In this document: positions 37,268-46,981 of the stretch, one piece after another
How the letters are laid out: every line of letters begins with the position of its first letter
Position numbering within the stretch: the first letter of the stretch is position 1
Assembly (NCBI GenBank): GCA_001310375.1
Contig: BAXC01000017.1
Coordinates: 1 to 55,839 of the forward strand
Direction of reading: 5' to 3'
Length of the DNA: 55,839 nucleotides
Source of the DNA: Bacillus sp. JCM 19041
GTDB lineage: Bacteria > Bacillota > Bacilli > Bacillales > Bacillaceae_D
The notes under the pieces: generated by a model
The model's database searches: none
Told to the model about the DNA's origin: nothing
Seen by the model: only the letters and a program-made list of their open reading frames with translations
Made by a program: the position numbers and the translations under genes

Positions 37268-37503
37268 TGGAAATTACCTTCATTCGACATGGGAAAACAG
37301 GAGCGAAAGCAGGAAAATGGCTTAACAGTAAAGAATGTAAAGCTGGATAGAAGCTTATCATATAGCTGGGATCAAGAGTATACTACAACAAATGCCTACG
37401 AGGCAGTGAAAAAAGTAAAGTTTGTCTGGGCAAGCGAGTTACCGAGGTCGATTCAATTAGCTCAATTACTAAGTAGTCAACCTGTATGGATTTCTTTGGA
37501 ATG
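37267..37503 (+). pseudogene. Histidine phosphatase family remnant
   Basis: ATG 37267 overlaps the preceding stop. MEITFIRHGKTGAKAGKWL contains the phosphatase RHG motif, but the frame ends after ~25 codons. The rest appears in another frame (AYEAVKKVKFVWASELPRSI, QLAQLLSSQP), equivalent to the family TSDLxRSxQ region. The second half is absent. Confidence 0.6.
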
Positions 37504-37554
37504 ATGGACATCATAAAGCACAAATTGAGAGCCATTTAGAAAAGGAGAAAGCGT

Positions 37555-38078
37555 ATGAAGATGGCACTGCTCATCATTGACACCCAGAAAGCAATGTTTA
37601 TGGAAGATGACCGCGTTTATCGAGCAGATGAACTTATAAAGACTAGTAATCTATTGCTCAATTATGCTCGGGCAAATAAGCACTAGATTGTTTATATCCA
37701 GCACTGTGAAGATAAAGACTTCCTCTTGAACCAGGAACTGAATTATGGAAAATTCATGACGAGTTGGCTCCTAGAGCGGAAGATACGGTTATTCAAAAAA
37801 GAGCACCAGATTCGTTTTATCAAACGGAGTTAGATCAAGTACTTAAATCATTCCATATTAAGCATTTAATTCTCGCGGGGATACAAACAGAAGTATGTGT
37901 TGATACAACTTGTCGCAGCGCTCGCAGTAAAAATTATCAAGTGACACTTGCTTCAGATGCACATAGCACGTGGGGATCTAGCGATTTAAAAGCAGAACAA
38001 ATAGTTGCCCATCATAATAAAGCGCTTAGATAGTTTGCCGATGTGAAACCAACCGTAGAAATATGTGCCACTTATTGA
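37555..38078 (+). pseudogene. Isochorismatase-family cysteine hydrolase, decayed
   Basis: MKMALLIIDTQKAMFMEDDR opens the gene with AAAAGGAG upstream. TAG at 37684-37686 interrupts it. A frameshift near 37725 follows (restored DFPLEPGTELWKIHDELAPR). The core LILAGIQTEVCVDTTCRSAR holds the catalytic Cys. A second TAG at 38031-38033 cuts off the family C-terminus FADVKPTVEI. Two nonsense codons plus a shift mean real decay. Confidence 0.75.
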
Positions 38079-38368
38079 CTTAGATACAAGAGTATGTAAT
38101 GATAAACTTATTAAAAAGAAAGGAATAGGTACCTACTACAATGAAGCAGTAATCCGATCAATAAACCGTAATTAAAAACGATTTGTACAATGCGCTGTAG
38201 CGCCAGCAAGTCATTACATTAATTATGTTTAGAGATGGGATTCGTCTGTTCGTGTATAGGTATCAATGGCTTCTTTATTCTGCTTGTTTTTAAGTTTGTC
38301 TTATAGCAGGATAGGTATGCCTATTCCTACGGGCGAACTCTCTCTAACATTTTAGAGAGGGTTTTTTT
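38079..38368 (+). promoter_or_regulatory. Leader of the ABC-F gene with attenuator and antiterminator
   Basis: A possible promoter TTGACT (38075-38080) / TAATGA (38097-38102) starts it. ATGAAGCAGTAA (38141-38152) could be a three-codon leader ORF, though its AAAGGA site is distant. TTTAGAGA at 38228-38235 duplicates the 3' arm of the terminator at 38340-38359 and could pair with the 5' arm instead, preventing termination. This is how drug-inducible ABC-F genes such as vmlR are controlled. Confidence 0.6.
38338..38368 (+). terminator. Attenuator terminator abutting the ABC-F start codon
   Basis: CTCTCTAA (38340-38347) pairs with TTAGAGAG (38352-38359), then GG and seven T ending one base before ATG 38369. 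The 3' arm GAGAGGG also serves as the Shine-Dalgarno site, so folding would block both transcription and translation. Confidence 0.75.
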
Positions 38369-39977
38369 ATGCTATTAATGAAAACAGATAAATTAGAGAA
38401 AAGTTATGGAACTAAGAACGTGTTAAATACGGGGCAACTGTTTTTTTATAAAGGGGACCGGATTGGCATAGTAGGTCAAAATGGAGCAGGGAAAACAACG
38501 TTGCTTTCTATATTAGCAGGTGCAGAAAATGCAGATGGTGGGACGGTTGATTCACTAGGGAAAGTGGCCTATGTTCCGCAATTTGTAGAAGAGGGTAGTA
38601 AATTGCCAAACGAATTTGCGAGTAAGTGGGGGGTTCCAGATCGTAAGGGATTGAGTGGAGGCGAGCAAACACGAAAAAAAATAGCGAATGCACTTGGTCT
38701 AGGGGCTGAAGTTTTAATTGCTGATGAACCAACTAGTCATCTTGATATAGAAGGGATAATGGCCCTTGAAAATCAGCTGAATGCTTTTAAAGGAGCAGTT
38801 GTGCTTACTTCCCACGACAAAACGTTTTTTAAATCGTGTCTGTTCAGCTATTTGGGAAATTGAGGATGGTAATGTATCGGTTTACGAGGGGAATTATGAT
38901 GCCTATCTTGCAGAGAAAAAGAAACGAGTGCTCAAACAAGAAAAAGAGCATCAAGCATATGTACAAGAGAAAAAAAGGTTAAAGCAAGCTGCTAAAAAAC
39001 TACAAGCAAGGTCAGATGCAATTAAAAAAGCGCCAAGTCGAATGGGGAATTCGGAGGCGAGGCTACACAAACGTAGTAGTGGAAAGCAAAAAGCGAAGTT
39101 AAATCGGGCTGCTGAAGCAATGGTTACGAGAGCCAACAAACTAGAACATCAGGAAAAACCAAAAGAGCAGCAACAGGTCATGTTTGATGTCACCCAATTT
39201 CCGGCTATTCATAGCAAGCGCGTCATTCAAGTGAAAGATGTTTGTTTGCAAATTGAGGGAAATGTATTAAAGCAGAGAGTGAATGGAATCGTCCGTAACG
39301 GAAGTAGAATGGCGATAACAGGTAAAAATGGTTCTGGAAAGTCGACTTTTCTTGAAGTTCTGTATGAAGGGAAAGAGATAAGCATCGCTCAACCAGCAAA
39401 GATGGGATTTTTTAGGCAACAACAAGAAGATTTGGACAATGATAAAACGATTTTGGAAAACGTGCAAATTGGTAGTCCATATGATCAAACGTTTATTCGT
39501 ACGATCTTATCAAGGCTAGCGTTTAAAGGTGATGCAGTTCATAAGAGCGTTTCTTCTTTAAGTGGCGGGGAGAGAGTGAGAACGTCACTCGCTAAAGTGT
39601 TCCTTGGAAATTATAATGTCCTTGTTTTAGATGAACCTACGAACTATTTGGATCTTGATACGAAAGAGGCGCTTACGACTGTCTTGCGTGCATATCCAGG
39701 TACAATTGTTTTTGTGACGCATGATCGAGCGCTAATTGATGATCTCGCAACAGATTTGCTTTCGTTTGATGAGGAAGAACCATTTCTGCACCCATTCAAT
39801 AAAACAGATGATGTTGAAAAGGTAAGGGATAACGAAGAAGAATTACTTCTGGCAACCGAAATGAAATTAACGGAAACGCTTGGAAAACTATCGATTGTTG
39901 TTGATGAAACGGAAAAACAACAGTTGGAACAATTGTTCCAAGAGTTACTGGCTCAAAAAAAACAATTAAAGAAATAA
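38369..39977 (+). CDS. ABC-F ATPase, VmlR-like ribosome protection protein (frameshifted)
   Basis: About 535 aa with two ABC domains and no membrane helices. Domain 1: GQNGAGKTT, LSGGEQTRKKIANAL, LIADEPTSHLD. A T6 run at 38825-38830 has one T too many; corrected, it reads KTFLNRVCSAIWEIEDGN. A charged interdomain linker follows. Domain 2: GKNGSGKST, LSGGERVRTSLAKVF, LVLDEPTNYLD. The C-terminal tail (LLLATEMKLTETLGKLSIVV) resembles VmlR of B. subtilis, which displaces lincosamide and streptogramin A antibiotics. Actual resistance spectrum unknown. Confidence 0.84.
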
Positions 39978-39980
39978 GTG

Positions 39981-40009
39981 AGCAGCTGGCAAAAGTCAGC
40001 TGCTTTTTC
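39981..40009 (+). terminator. Terminator after the ABC-F gene
   Basis: AGCAGCTG (39981-39988) pairs with CAGCTGCT (39997-40004), then TTTTCT. Confidence 0.8.
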
Positions 40010-40077
40010 TAGTGGAATTGAAACTTTTTAAATTGGGAAGCGTACCTTTTAGTAATTTAGCAGGGGGAGAGGGAGCA

Positions 40078-41437
40078 ATGAGTATACTTGAAATGCTGTT
40101 CGCTTTTATTGCAGTTGTAATCACAGCAACTTTGGTCTTGAAAAATAAACAAAGACAAGTTCTAATGAACGTATTGTTAATTACTGAATGGATTATTCTT
40201 TTTAGTCATTTCTTCGTTGATGGATGGCGCTGGCCGATGATATTTCTCTATGTTACCGCTTTTGTTCATCTAGTCATTGTGGTCCGCCTAGCAACAAAGC
40301 ACAAACCAATACTAAAACGAATATCGAGAAATATCAGCATCGTCTCTTTATTAATTGTTGCGATTGCAATACCTAGTTATTTGTTTCCTTGGAATACGCA
40401 TAGTCAGCCTACTGGATTATATGATGTAGGTACAATGACGTTTCCAATTGTGGATGAAGAGAGGATGGAACGATGGACAGAAGGTGTATCACCGCGCAAC
40501 TAGTGGTGCAGTTATGGTATCCAACCGATGATCCCATAGGATTAAAGCGCGCAAGACAACACGATTCTCCAGATATATTTATGGAGGATTTTGAACAAGA
40601 AAATGGAATTCCGGGATTTTTATTGCAATCGTTTGTGAACCAACAAACATATGCGTACGAGCAGGCTGAGTTGTCAGTCATGGAAAATAAGTATCCGATC
40701 GTTTTTTTCTCACATGGATTGGTAGCTCACGAGTTCAAAGTCAGTTTCAAGTGATTGAGTTAGCGAGTCATGGGTATATCGTGGTAGGCATTGACCATAC
40801 TTATTTCTCATCTGGTACTGTACTTCCTAGCGGGGAACATATAGAGCCTGCTGGTATTGAGTTCTCTGAAGATATGAGAGTAATGGATGATTATATCCGT
40901 GAGTGGAGTGCTGATGCTGGAACGACAATGGATTGGTTCGAGAAAGTGAATCAAGATGGATATGTTAATGAAAATGAAGAAGATACATGGTTGCAACAAC
41001 TAAGAGGGCACATAGATTTTGATAGAGTTGGTTATATGGGTCATTCATTCGGAGGAGCGACGGCAGGATACACGTTGGCAAAGGATGACCGGTTTCATGC
41101 GGGGATTAACATGGACGGTTTTCCCTATGGAGACGCTCACTTAGTAGGAGTCGAACAACCATTTCTGACAATGATGTCCGATAGTGATCTTTTAGAAGAG
41201 TATTTACAGGAAACGGACGAAACATATAGGAAAGAATTATATAGCAGGATCGAGGCAATCAGTGATGATGTCATATCACTAAATGGTGCTCTGCATATGG
41301 ATTTTAGTGATTTTCCTTTACTATCACCGCTTACATCTTGGATCGGTATGACAGGGAGAGTTTCTGCAAAAGAACAGCATCAAAAAATCAATGAATTGAC
41401 AGTTGATTTCTTTAACACCGCTTTTAATGATAACTAA
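40078..41437 (+). CDS. Membrane-anchored alpha/beta hydrolase, PAF-acetylhydrolase-like (two frameshifts)
   Basis: About 452 aa when joined. Three or four N-terminal helices (MSILEMLFAFIAVVITATLV; MNVLLITEWIILFSHFFVDG) are followed by a hydrolase: VQLWYPTDDPIG, VFFSHG, YMGHSFGGATAGYTL (nucleophile), a DSD acid region and GALHMDFSDFP (His). Frame changes occur near 40485-40500 and at about 40725 (restored SRVQSQFQVIELASHGYIVV). The start is ATG 40078, behind GGGGAGAGGGAG. Similar to B. subtilis-type PAF-AH II lipases; substrate unknown. Confidence 0.78.
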
Positions 41438-41492
41438 GGGACATCCTTCTTAAATTTACAAGTCTCCTATTTAATAATTATTCTAAAACAAG

Positions 41493-41530
41493 AATCAACT
41501 AGAGCTGGATAGCTTTCGTTGATTTTTATT
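41493..41530 (+). terminator. Terminator-like hairpin after the membrane hydrolase
   Basis: AATCAAC (41493-41499) pairs with GTTGATT (41518-41524), with an inner AGAGCT/AGCTTT pairing, then TTTATT. The rest of 41530-41730 shows nothing recognisable. Confidence 0.55.
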
Positions 41531-41733
41531 TATGAAAAAACAGGTTTACGTTCGACAAATATCGGGAAAAGGGAGTTATCATTTATTCCGCATTTTTTAA
41601 AAGTTATGAATGAAAACGCTCAATAATTGTTGAATGTAGTCGAATTTAGGAAGAAATAGCAGGTATTTTGGAGTGGGCATCTCCTTAGTCACTTTAATCA
41701 AGCTTCTTTGGCAAATACCCCAATTTAGTCTAT

Positions 41734-41770
41734 TTGCTCAATTGGAAGTGCTTAACTATAATATTAAGCA
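41734..41770 (+). promoter_or_regulatory. opuA promoter with palindrome over the -10
   Basis: TTGCTC (41734-41739) and TATAAT (41757-41762) are exactly 17 nt apart. TGCTTAA (41749-41755) and TTAAGCA (41764-41770) form an inverted repeat centred on the -10, as expected for a repressor site. The leader to the gene is about 100 nt. Confidence 0.65.
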
Positions 41771-41869
41771 TTGCCACTGAGGTGTACTAATGACTAGGTA
41801 CATCACTTAATGGTTCTATCATTCGTATTATACGGATGTAACAATATAAACAATAAAAGGGGTAAATCA

Positions 41870-42864
41870 ATGAAAAAACGATCAATTGGTGTAAGTTTAG
41901 TAGCGGGCCTCGCTCTGCTGTCGGCATGCGGGAGTGATTCTGGAGATGAAGGAATTTCCGTCATTACGTTTGCCGATGCAGGGTGGGATAGCATTCGTGT
42001 TCATAATGCAATTGCCCAGTTTATTATCGAAGAAGGATACGAAATTGACACAGACACGACGTCAGGAGCAACAGCACAAACAATTCTTGGCCTTCGTGAA
42101 GGCGATATAAACGCTTATATTGAAGTATGGACAGATAATATTAAAGAAGTATATGAAGAAGCCATTGAATCTGGCGATATTGAACGAGTTGCAACAAACT
42201 TTGATGATAACTCACAAGGTTTGTATGTACCAACTTATGTTATTGAAGGTGACCCTGAACGTGATATTGAACCAATGGCCCCTGATTTACGCACAGTAGA
42301 GGACTTAAAGAACTACCCTGAAGTATTCCCCGATCCAGAAAATCCAAATATGGGTCGCATTGTAAATGCGCCAAGTGGTTGGGCTGTTAAAGAAGATATC
42401 GATAAAAAATTTGAAACATATGGCTTAGGCGAAACATTCACTAATTTCGCACCAGGTTCTGATGCGGGAATGGTGACGGACCTTGTCCGTGCTTATAATG
42501 CTGGAGAAGGTTGGGTTGGTTATTACTGGGAACCAACTGGTATTACCGCTCAATTAGACTTAACTTTACTTGAAGAAGACCCGTATGATGAAGCGCAATG
42601 GAGGAAGACCGTTCAACGGAGTTCCCGCCAAATGATGTTGTGGTTGCCGTTCATAAAGATCTTCCCGATCAAGCACCTGAAGTTGTGGAATTCTTGAGTA
42701 ACTATGAAACAAGCAGTGAATTAACAGAAGAAGCGCTTTATTATATGGAAGATAATGATGTAACTGCAGAAGAAGCTGCTATGTGGTGGCTTGAAGAACA
42801 TCAAGACCTCTGGACAAGCTGGGTACCAGATGACATAGCTGAAAAAGTTTTAGATGCTATGTAA
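41870..42864 (+). CDS. opuAC: Glycine betaine ABC transporter, substrate-binding lipoprotein OpuAC (frameshifted)
   Basis: Lipoprotein signal with lipobox LLSAC. The OpuAC/ProX domain follows: VITFADAGWDSIRVHNAIAQ, INAYIEVWTDNIKEVYEEAI, NAPSGWAVKEDIDKKFETYG, GYYWEPT (aromatic residues for the betaine cage). One G is missing at 42600-42601; restored, EAQWEEDRSTEFPPNDVVVA. It ends at VLDAM, 42864. The start is ATG 41870, with AAAAGGGG upstream. Gene order C-B-A differs from the A-B-C order of B. subtilis. Confidence 0.9.
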
Positions 42865-42875
42865 TAACAGAAAGT

Positions 42876-42902
42876 GCAGCTAGCCGTGCGCTGGCTGCTT
42901 TT
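42876..42902 (+). terminator. Hairpin between opuAC and opuAB
   Basis: GCAGCTAGC (42876-42884) pairs with GCTGGCTGC (42890-42898, one G-T pair), followed by TTTTC. A partial terminator here would make more binding protein than permease. Confidence 0.7.
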
Positions 42903-42941
42903 CATTCCTAGCTTTTTATATTAACGAAACGAGGTGAATGG

Positions 42942-42960
42942 ACTCACTTTTTATGTGAGT
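42942..42960 (+). promoter_or_regulatory. Hairpin between ribosome site and opuAB start
   Basis: ACTCAC (42942-42947) pairs with GTGAGT (42955-42960). GAGGTG lies at 42931-42936, too far (32 nt) from ATG 42969 unless the hairpin is looped out. ATG 42938 would give only MDSLFM. Confidence 0.35.
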
Positions 42961-42968
42961 GCCGACTT

Positions 42969-43829
42969 ATGTTTGATTTTCCAGATATTCAAACAAATTT
43001 GGGAGACTATGTTGAAGCATTTGTAAATTGGATGGCGACTTTTTTCTCCGATTTCTTTGATTTTATTTTTGATGTCGCAATTACAACAATTAATTTTATT
43101 GATAACACACTAGTAGCGATTCCTTGGTGGTTGTTTATTATACTTGTGTTTGCATTAGGGTGGTATTTGCAAAGATTCTTATCGGGATTGCTCTATGGAG
43201 TATTTATTTTTATCATTGGCACATTTGGTTTATGGGATGAAATGATGACAACACTTGCGATTATTATTAGTGCGGTTATTATTTGTTTAATTATAGGTAT
43301 ACCACTTGGCATTTGGATGGCATTTAGTAAAGGGTTTTCGAATGTGATGCGTCCGCTTCTTGATGCGATGCAAACAATGCCGAGTTTTGTTTATTTAATT
43401 CCCGCTATCTTCTTCTTTGGGCTCGGAAATGTATCTGCAATTTTTGCGACAATTATTTACGCTGTTCCCCCGGTCATTCGACTAACAGAGCTTGCGATTC
43501 GAGGAGTTAGTCCAGCGATGGTCGAATCAGCGATGTCATTTGGTTCTTCTAAAGGACAAACATTAAGAAAAGTCCAGTTGCCACAAGCATTACCAACAAT
43601 TATGGCTGGTGTCAACCAAACAACAATGATGGCACTTGCTATGGTTGTTATTGCTTCAATGGTTGGGGCGAAAGGACTGGGCGAACAAGTGCTTATCTCC
43701 ATTAACCAGATTAATATTTCTCTTGGTTTTGAAGCTGGTTTAAGCATTGTCTTCTTAGCAATCATTATTGATCGCTTAACGAATGGAGTAGCGAATAAAA
43801 TCCAAAGACACCGGAGGGCTGCTGCATGA
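42969..43829 (+). CDS. opuAB: Glycine betaine ABC transporter permease OpuAB
   Basis: 286 aa, seven or eight helices. LTELAIRGVSPAMVESAMSF and the EAA-like loop with GSSKGQTLRKVQLPQALPTI match OpuAB/ProW permeases. MQTMPSFVYLIPAIFFFGLG is also typical. The stop overlaps the ATG of opuAA (ATGA). Confidence 0.9.
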   Translation: MFDFPDIQTNLGDYVEAFVNWMATFFSDFFDFIFDVAITTINFIDNTLVAIPWWLFIILVFALGWYLQRFLSGLLYGVFIFIIGTFGLWDEMMTTLAIIISAVIICLIIGIPLGIWMAFSKGFSNVMRPLLDAMQTMPSFVYLIPAIFFFGLGNVSAIFATIIYAVPPVIRLTELAIRGVSPAMVESAMSFGSSKGQTLRKVQLPQALPTIMAGVNQTTMMALAMVVIASMVGAKGLGEQVLISINQINISLGFEAGLSIVFLAIIIDRLTNGVANKIQRHRRAAA

Positions 43830-45053
43830 CCACACAAATTTCATTAAGAAACGTGACAAAAATCTTTGGTCCTAAACCTAAATCGATTATACCGATGGTT
43901 AAGAAGGGTATGTCAAAGGAAGAGATTCTTGCGAAAACGAATCACACTGTTGGGGTGTATAATGCCTCCATGGATATTAAAAAAGGAGAGACTTTCGTTA
44001 TCATGGGTCTTTCTGGAAGTGGAAAGTCGACATTAATCCGTTGTTTTAATCTGTTAAACAAACCAACGATGGTGAGATCTTTTTAGATGGCGAAGACATT
44101 GTTAAATCATCGAACAATCAATTAAAGAAAGTACGACAAGATAAGATTGCAATGGTGTTTCAACACTTTGGTTTATTTACTCACCGGACAATTCTCTCGA
44201 ATGTGGAATATGGTTTAGAAATAAAAAATATGTCAAAAACAGAACGTCGTGAAATCGCGATGAAAAACATTGAAATCGTAGGTTTAAAAGGGTATGAAGA
44301 TAAGTACCCAGATGAACTTTCAGGCGGAATGCAGCAACGTGTTGGGCTAGCTAGGCACTTACAAATGATCCCGATATTTTATTAATGGATGAACCGTTTA
44401 GTGCACTTGATCCTCTTATTCGCAGGGAAATGCAATTAGAGCTCCTTGATATTCAAGAGCGTTTGCAGAAAACGATTATTTTTATCACTCATGATGTAAA
44501 TGAAGCGTTTAAAATTGGTGATCGTGTAGCGGTTATGAAAGATGGAAGTGTCGTCCAAATTGGGACACCAGAAGAAATCATCGAAGCTCCTGCCAATGAT
44601 TACATCTCTGAATTCATAAAGGATATAGATCGTTCGAAGGTTTTTCAGGCTTCCCATATTATGATGAAGCCAAATGCGCTAGTTTCGTTAAAAGATGGCT
44701 TAAATGTGGCGATTAAAGAAATGCAGCAAAACGGGCTTTCAAGTGTGTTCGTTGTTGATCGGGCACGCCAACTAAAAGGGATTTTAACGATTGATGACGC
44801 AGTTCGCGGCATCCGAGAAAAGAAAAAGCTGGAGGATGTTATTCGAACGGATGTAACGAAGGTTACGGAAGATTGTTATGTAACTGACTTAATTCCAAAA
44901 GCACTTGAATCAGCTTTCCCACTAGCTGTAGTGAATGAAGAAGGTCGTTTAAACGGAATCATTCTCCGGGTTCATGTTCTTTCAGGCCTTATTTCTGAAG
45001 AGGTTGACGAGACAGCAGAGTATCATCCAGCAGAAGAAGAGTACAAGCTATAA
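43826..45053 (+). CDS. opuAA: Glycine betaine ABC transporter ATPase OpuAA with CBS domains (two frameshifts)
   Basis: ABC domain: GLSGSGKST, LSGGMQQRVGLARAL, ILLMDEPFSALDPLIRREMQ. It is followed by two CBS domains (about residues 280-400: LKGILTIDDAVRGI; LNGIILRVHVLSGL), which sense ionic strength in this family. One base is missing at about 44067 (restored KPTDGEIFLDGEDI) and one G at 44354-44355 (restored LARALTNDPDILLMDEP). About 409 aa. Energises betaine uptake for osmoprotection. Confidence 0.9.
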
Positions 45054-45100
45054 CCAACGAAAAGGCATCCTTAAGGGATGCCTTTTCGTTGGTTATTGTT
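45052..45100. terminator. Strong bidirectional terminator between opuA and the thioesterase
   Basis: A 19-bp perfect stem (AACCAACGAAAAGGCATCC / its complement, 45052-45070 and 45076-45094) has a 5-nt loop. TATTGTTTTTCC follows on the + strand. Confidence 0.9.
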
Positions 45101-45517
45101 TTTCCATTACTGCGACTGTGCAACGAGATATACAAATTGTTTTATCTGCTTCGTCTGTTAATTCAATATGCCAAACCATCGTTGTTCTCCCTTTATGAAA
45201 AGGGGTTGCTGTTGCAGTGACGATACCGTCTTTTTTTGATCTTATATGGTTGGCGTTAATCTCCATCCGAAACAAACATGGGTTTCAGGGTTAATATTTA
45301 TCGCTGTTGCGATCGAAGCGGCTGTTTCTGCGAGCACAACCGATGCCCCACCGTGCAGAACCCCATAGGGCTGGTGTGTTTTTGGACCAACAGGCATCGT
45401 CATCACAACTTTATCGAGTGTGACCTCTTTGTATTCAATTCCTAAGTGTTCAATTAATGTGTTTTTTGCGTGTTGGTTTAATTCTTCCAATTGTTCATCT
45501 GTGAATGTGTATGTCAT
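45093..45517 (-). CDS. Hotdog-fold thioesterase, PaaI/YuxO-like (frameshifted)
   Basis: About 141 aa when joined. Catalytic region HQPYGVLHGGASVVLAETAA is the hallmark of the PaaI/MenI group of acyl-CoA thioesterases. The frame breaks near 45268; restored, it reads CFGMEINANHIRSKKDGIVT, then HKGRTTMVWHIELTDE and SRCTVAVMEKQ. Could act on 1,4-dihydroxy-2-naphthoyl-CoA or phenylacetyl-CoA; not decidable from sequence. Standalone gene. Confidence 0.83.
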
Positions 45518-45552
45518 CTTCCACTCCTTTAAAGTTCAGAAATAAATCAACT

Positions 45553-45566
45553 ATTAAGCGCTTACA
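45553..45566 (-). promoter_or_regulatory. cre-like site before the thioesterase
   Basis: The minus strand reads TGTAAGCGCTTAAT, matching 12 of 14 cre positions, about 40 nt upstream of the start. Candidate CcpA site. Confidence 0.35.
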
Positions 45567-45644
45567 TAATAGTATAACGTATTCACATAAAGTGGGGAAG
45601 CCTGTGGGAGCATGAAAAAGACAAGCAAGGAGGTTTTACCTTAC

Positions 45645-46564
45645 TCATCTCACGGTCCGATCTAAAATTGTAATCGTTGCGTTTGTTCCATCTACTCGTG
45701 CTAACGCTCCAATTGGTACACATACCTTATATTGCCCGTGGGCAGTTTGTAAATTAGAGAGAAGTGGTTTGCCTAACGGTACTAAGAAGCCCTCAATTAA
45801 ATCGTCATAGGAAGTGTTATAGGCAATAGAACAGTTGGAACAGGTACCCATAACAATCGCAGCACAATCAGCAAACTTTCCAGCAGCTTCTAGATGAGCA
45901 AGATAACGGTATATTGTATTAATGGACTCATTTGTATCCTCAAGTACAATAATCTTCCCAGCTGTATCAATTTCATAAGGTGTGCCAATTGAATCAACGA
46001 AGGAAGTAAGGTTTCCACCAACGATTTCACCTGATGCAACACCTGGTACCTTGCCGATCAAAGGAAATCCATCGGGGTTCTGAAGTGCCCGAGGCGCTTG
46101 GAGTGTCATAACTGATGAAAAAAAAGAAGTGAAATTATATTCAGGTGTACTAGGTTGAAAATCAGTTAAGAGCAGCCCTTGGAATGTAAGCAAATCCGCG
46201 TATTGACTAAGTACATTTAACAAAATTGTAATGTCACTATAACCGGATACAATCTTCGGGTTCGCTCGAATCTCGTCGTAATCTAAATACGGCAAGATCC
46301 CTGCAACACCAACACCGCCTCGAGAGGGTAAGATCCATTTAACTGCATTATTCGTAATCATGCTCATAAAATCAGCGGCACGAGATTCAGGTGTGCCGGC
46401 TAAAAAACCGGTTCTTTGATAGACGCTATCACCGAGCACTACGTGAAAACCAAATTGTTCTAGATATTGAATACGAGCATTGATTGTGTCTGCTGCAAGT
46501 GGCTTCCGAGCGTAACGATGCCAACGGTGTCGCCTTGCTGTAAGCGCGGGGGTGGAATAGCCAT
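45645..46564 (-). CDS. LD-carboxypeptidase family S66 (frameshifted at N-terminus)
   Basis: About 306 aa. The true start is ATG 46564 with AAAGGAGG upstream: MAIPPPRLQQGDTVGIVTLG. A base is missing at about 46501, and the frame joins SPLAADTINARIQYLEQFGF. Serine peptidase motifs: SRGGVGVAGILPYLDYDEI, nucleophile in VSGYSDITILL, VASGEIVGGNLTSF with Glu, and the His in QTAHGQYK. It hydrolyses L,D-peptide bonds in recycled muropeptides, or antibiotic-like peptide adducts (MccF subgroup). Confidence 0.85.
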
Positions 46565-46771
46565 GACGCCCTCCTTTTAAAAATAGTGCTATTCTATTCT
46601 TCACCTACAAATATATGCCAAGAGTGCCAAAGTAGAATAACGACTGATTGTGTTATAATAATCAGAAAAAAATCGTTTGCGCTAATTTTATGTTGTGAAG
46701 ATCGCTAATCTCAATGAAACAGTTGTATTTAATAAGCAATCAAACACGAACGAAATTGAGGTGAAGGGAAA

Positions 46772-46920
46772 GTGAATTACGTTGAGAAAATAAGAAATAA
46801 GAAATAAGAAATAAGTTAGGACACCAACCAATTATAATAGTAGGAGCAGTTGTTCTATTGTTTGATAAACAGAAGAAATTGCTGCTTCAGCAGCGGAAGC
46901 AACAGGACCGTGTTAAGCTA
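46772..46920 (+). pseudogene. Nudix hydrolase 5' remnant disrupted by a 7-bp tandem repeat
   Basis: GTG 46772 encodes VNYVEKIRNKK then TAA, because AAATAAG is repeated. Beyond the repeat another frame reads LGHQPIIIVGAVVLLFDKQK, then LLLQQRKQQDRVKL, the typical first strands of an ADP-ribose-type Nudix enzyme. The Nudix box is missing; the gene is cut by the terminator at 46914. Confidence 0.65.
46788..46815 (+). repeat. Four tandem copies of AAATAAG
   Basis: 46788-46794, 46795-46801, 46802-46808 and 46809-46815 are identical heptamers. Two copies would keep the Nudix frame open; four shift it and create a stop. Confidence 0.9.
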
Positions 46921-46948
46921 AGGATTCAGGTCCTTAGCTTAATTTTTT
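46914..46948. terminator. Terminator after the Nudix remnant
   Basis: TAAGCTAAGGA (46914-46924) pairs perfectly with TCCTTAGCTTA (46931-46941), then ATTTTTTGG. It probably also serves the convergent membrane-protein gene. Confidence 0.85.
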
Positions 46949-46981
46949 GGCCATATCGTATACGACCATGAATAGAGAGTA

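Noticed and set aside
42938..42958. MDSLFM as a leader peptide of opuAB
   Set aside because: GAGGTG is only 1-2 nt from this ATG, too close for initiation; a frameshift or hairpin bypass is as likely.
46788..46815. AAATAAG array as a CRISPR or origin iteron
   Set aside because: Heptamers are directly adjacent with no spacers and lie inside a coding remnant.
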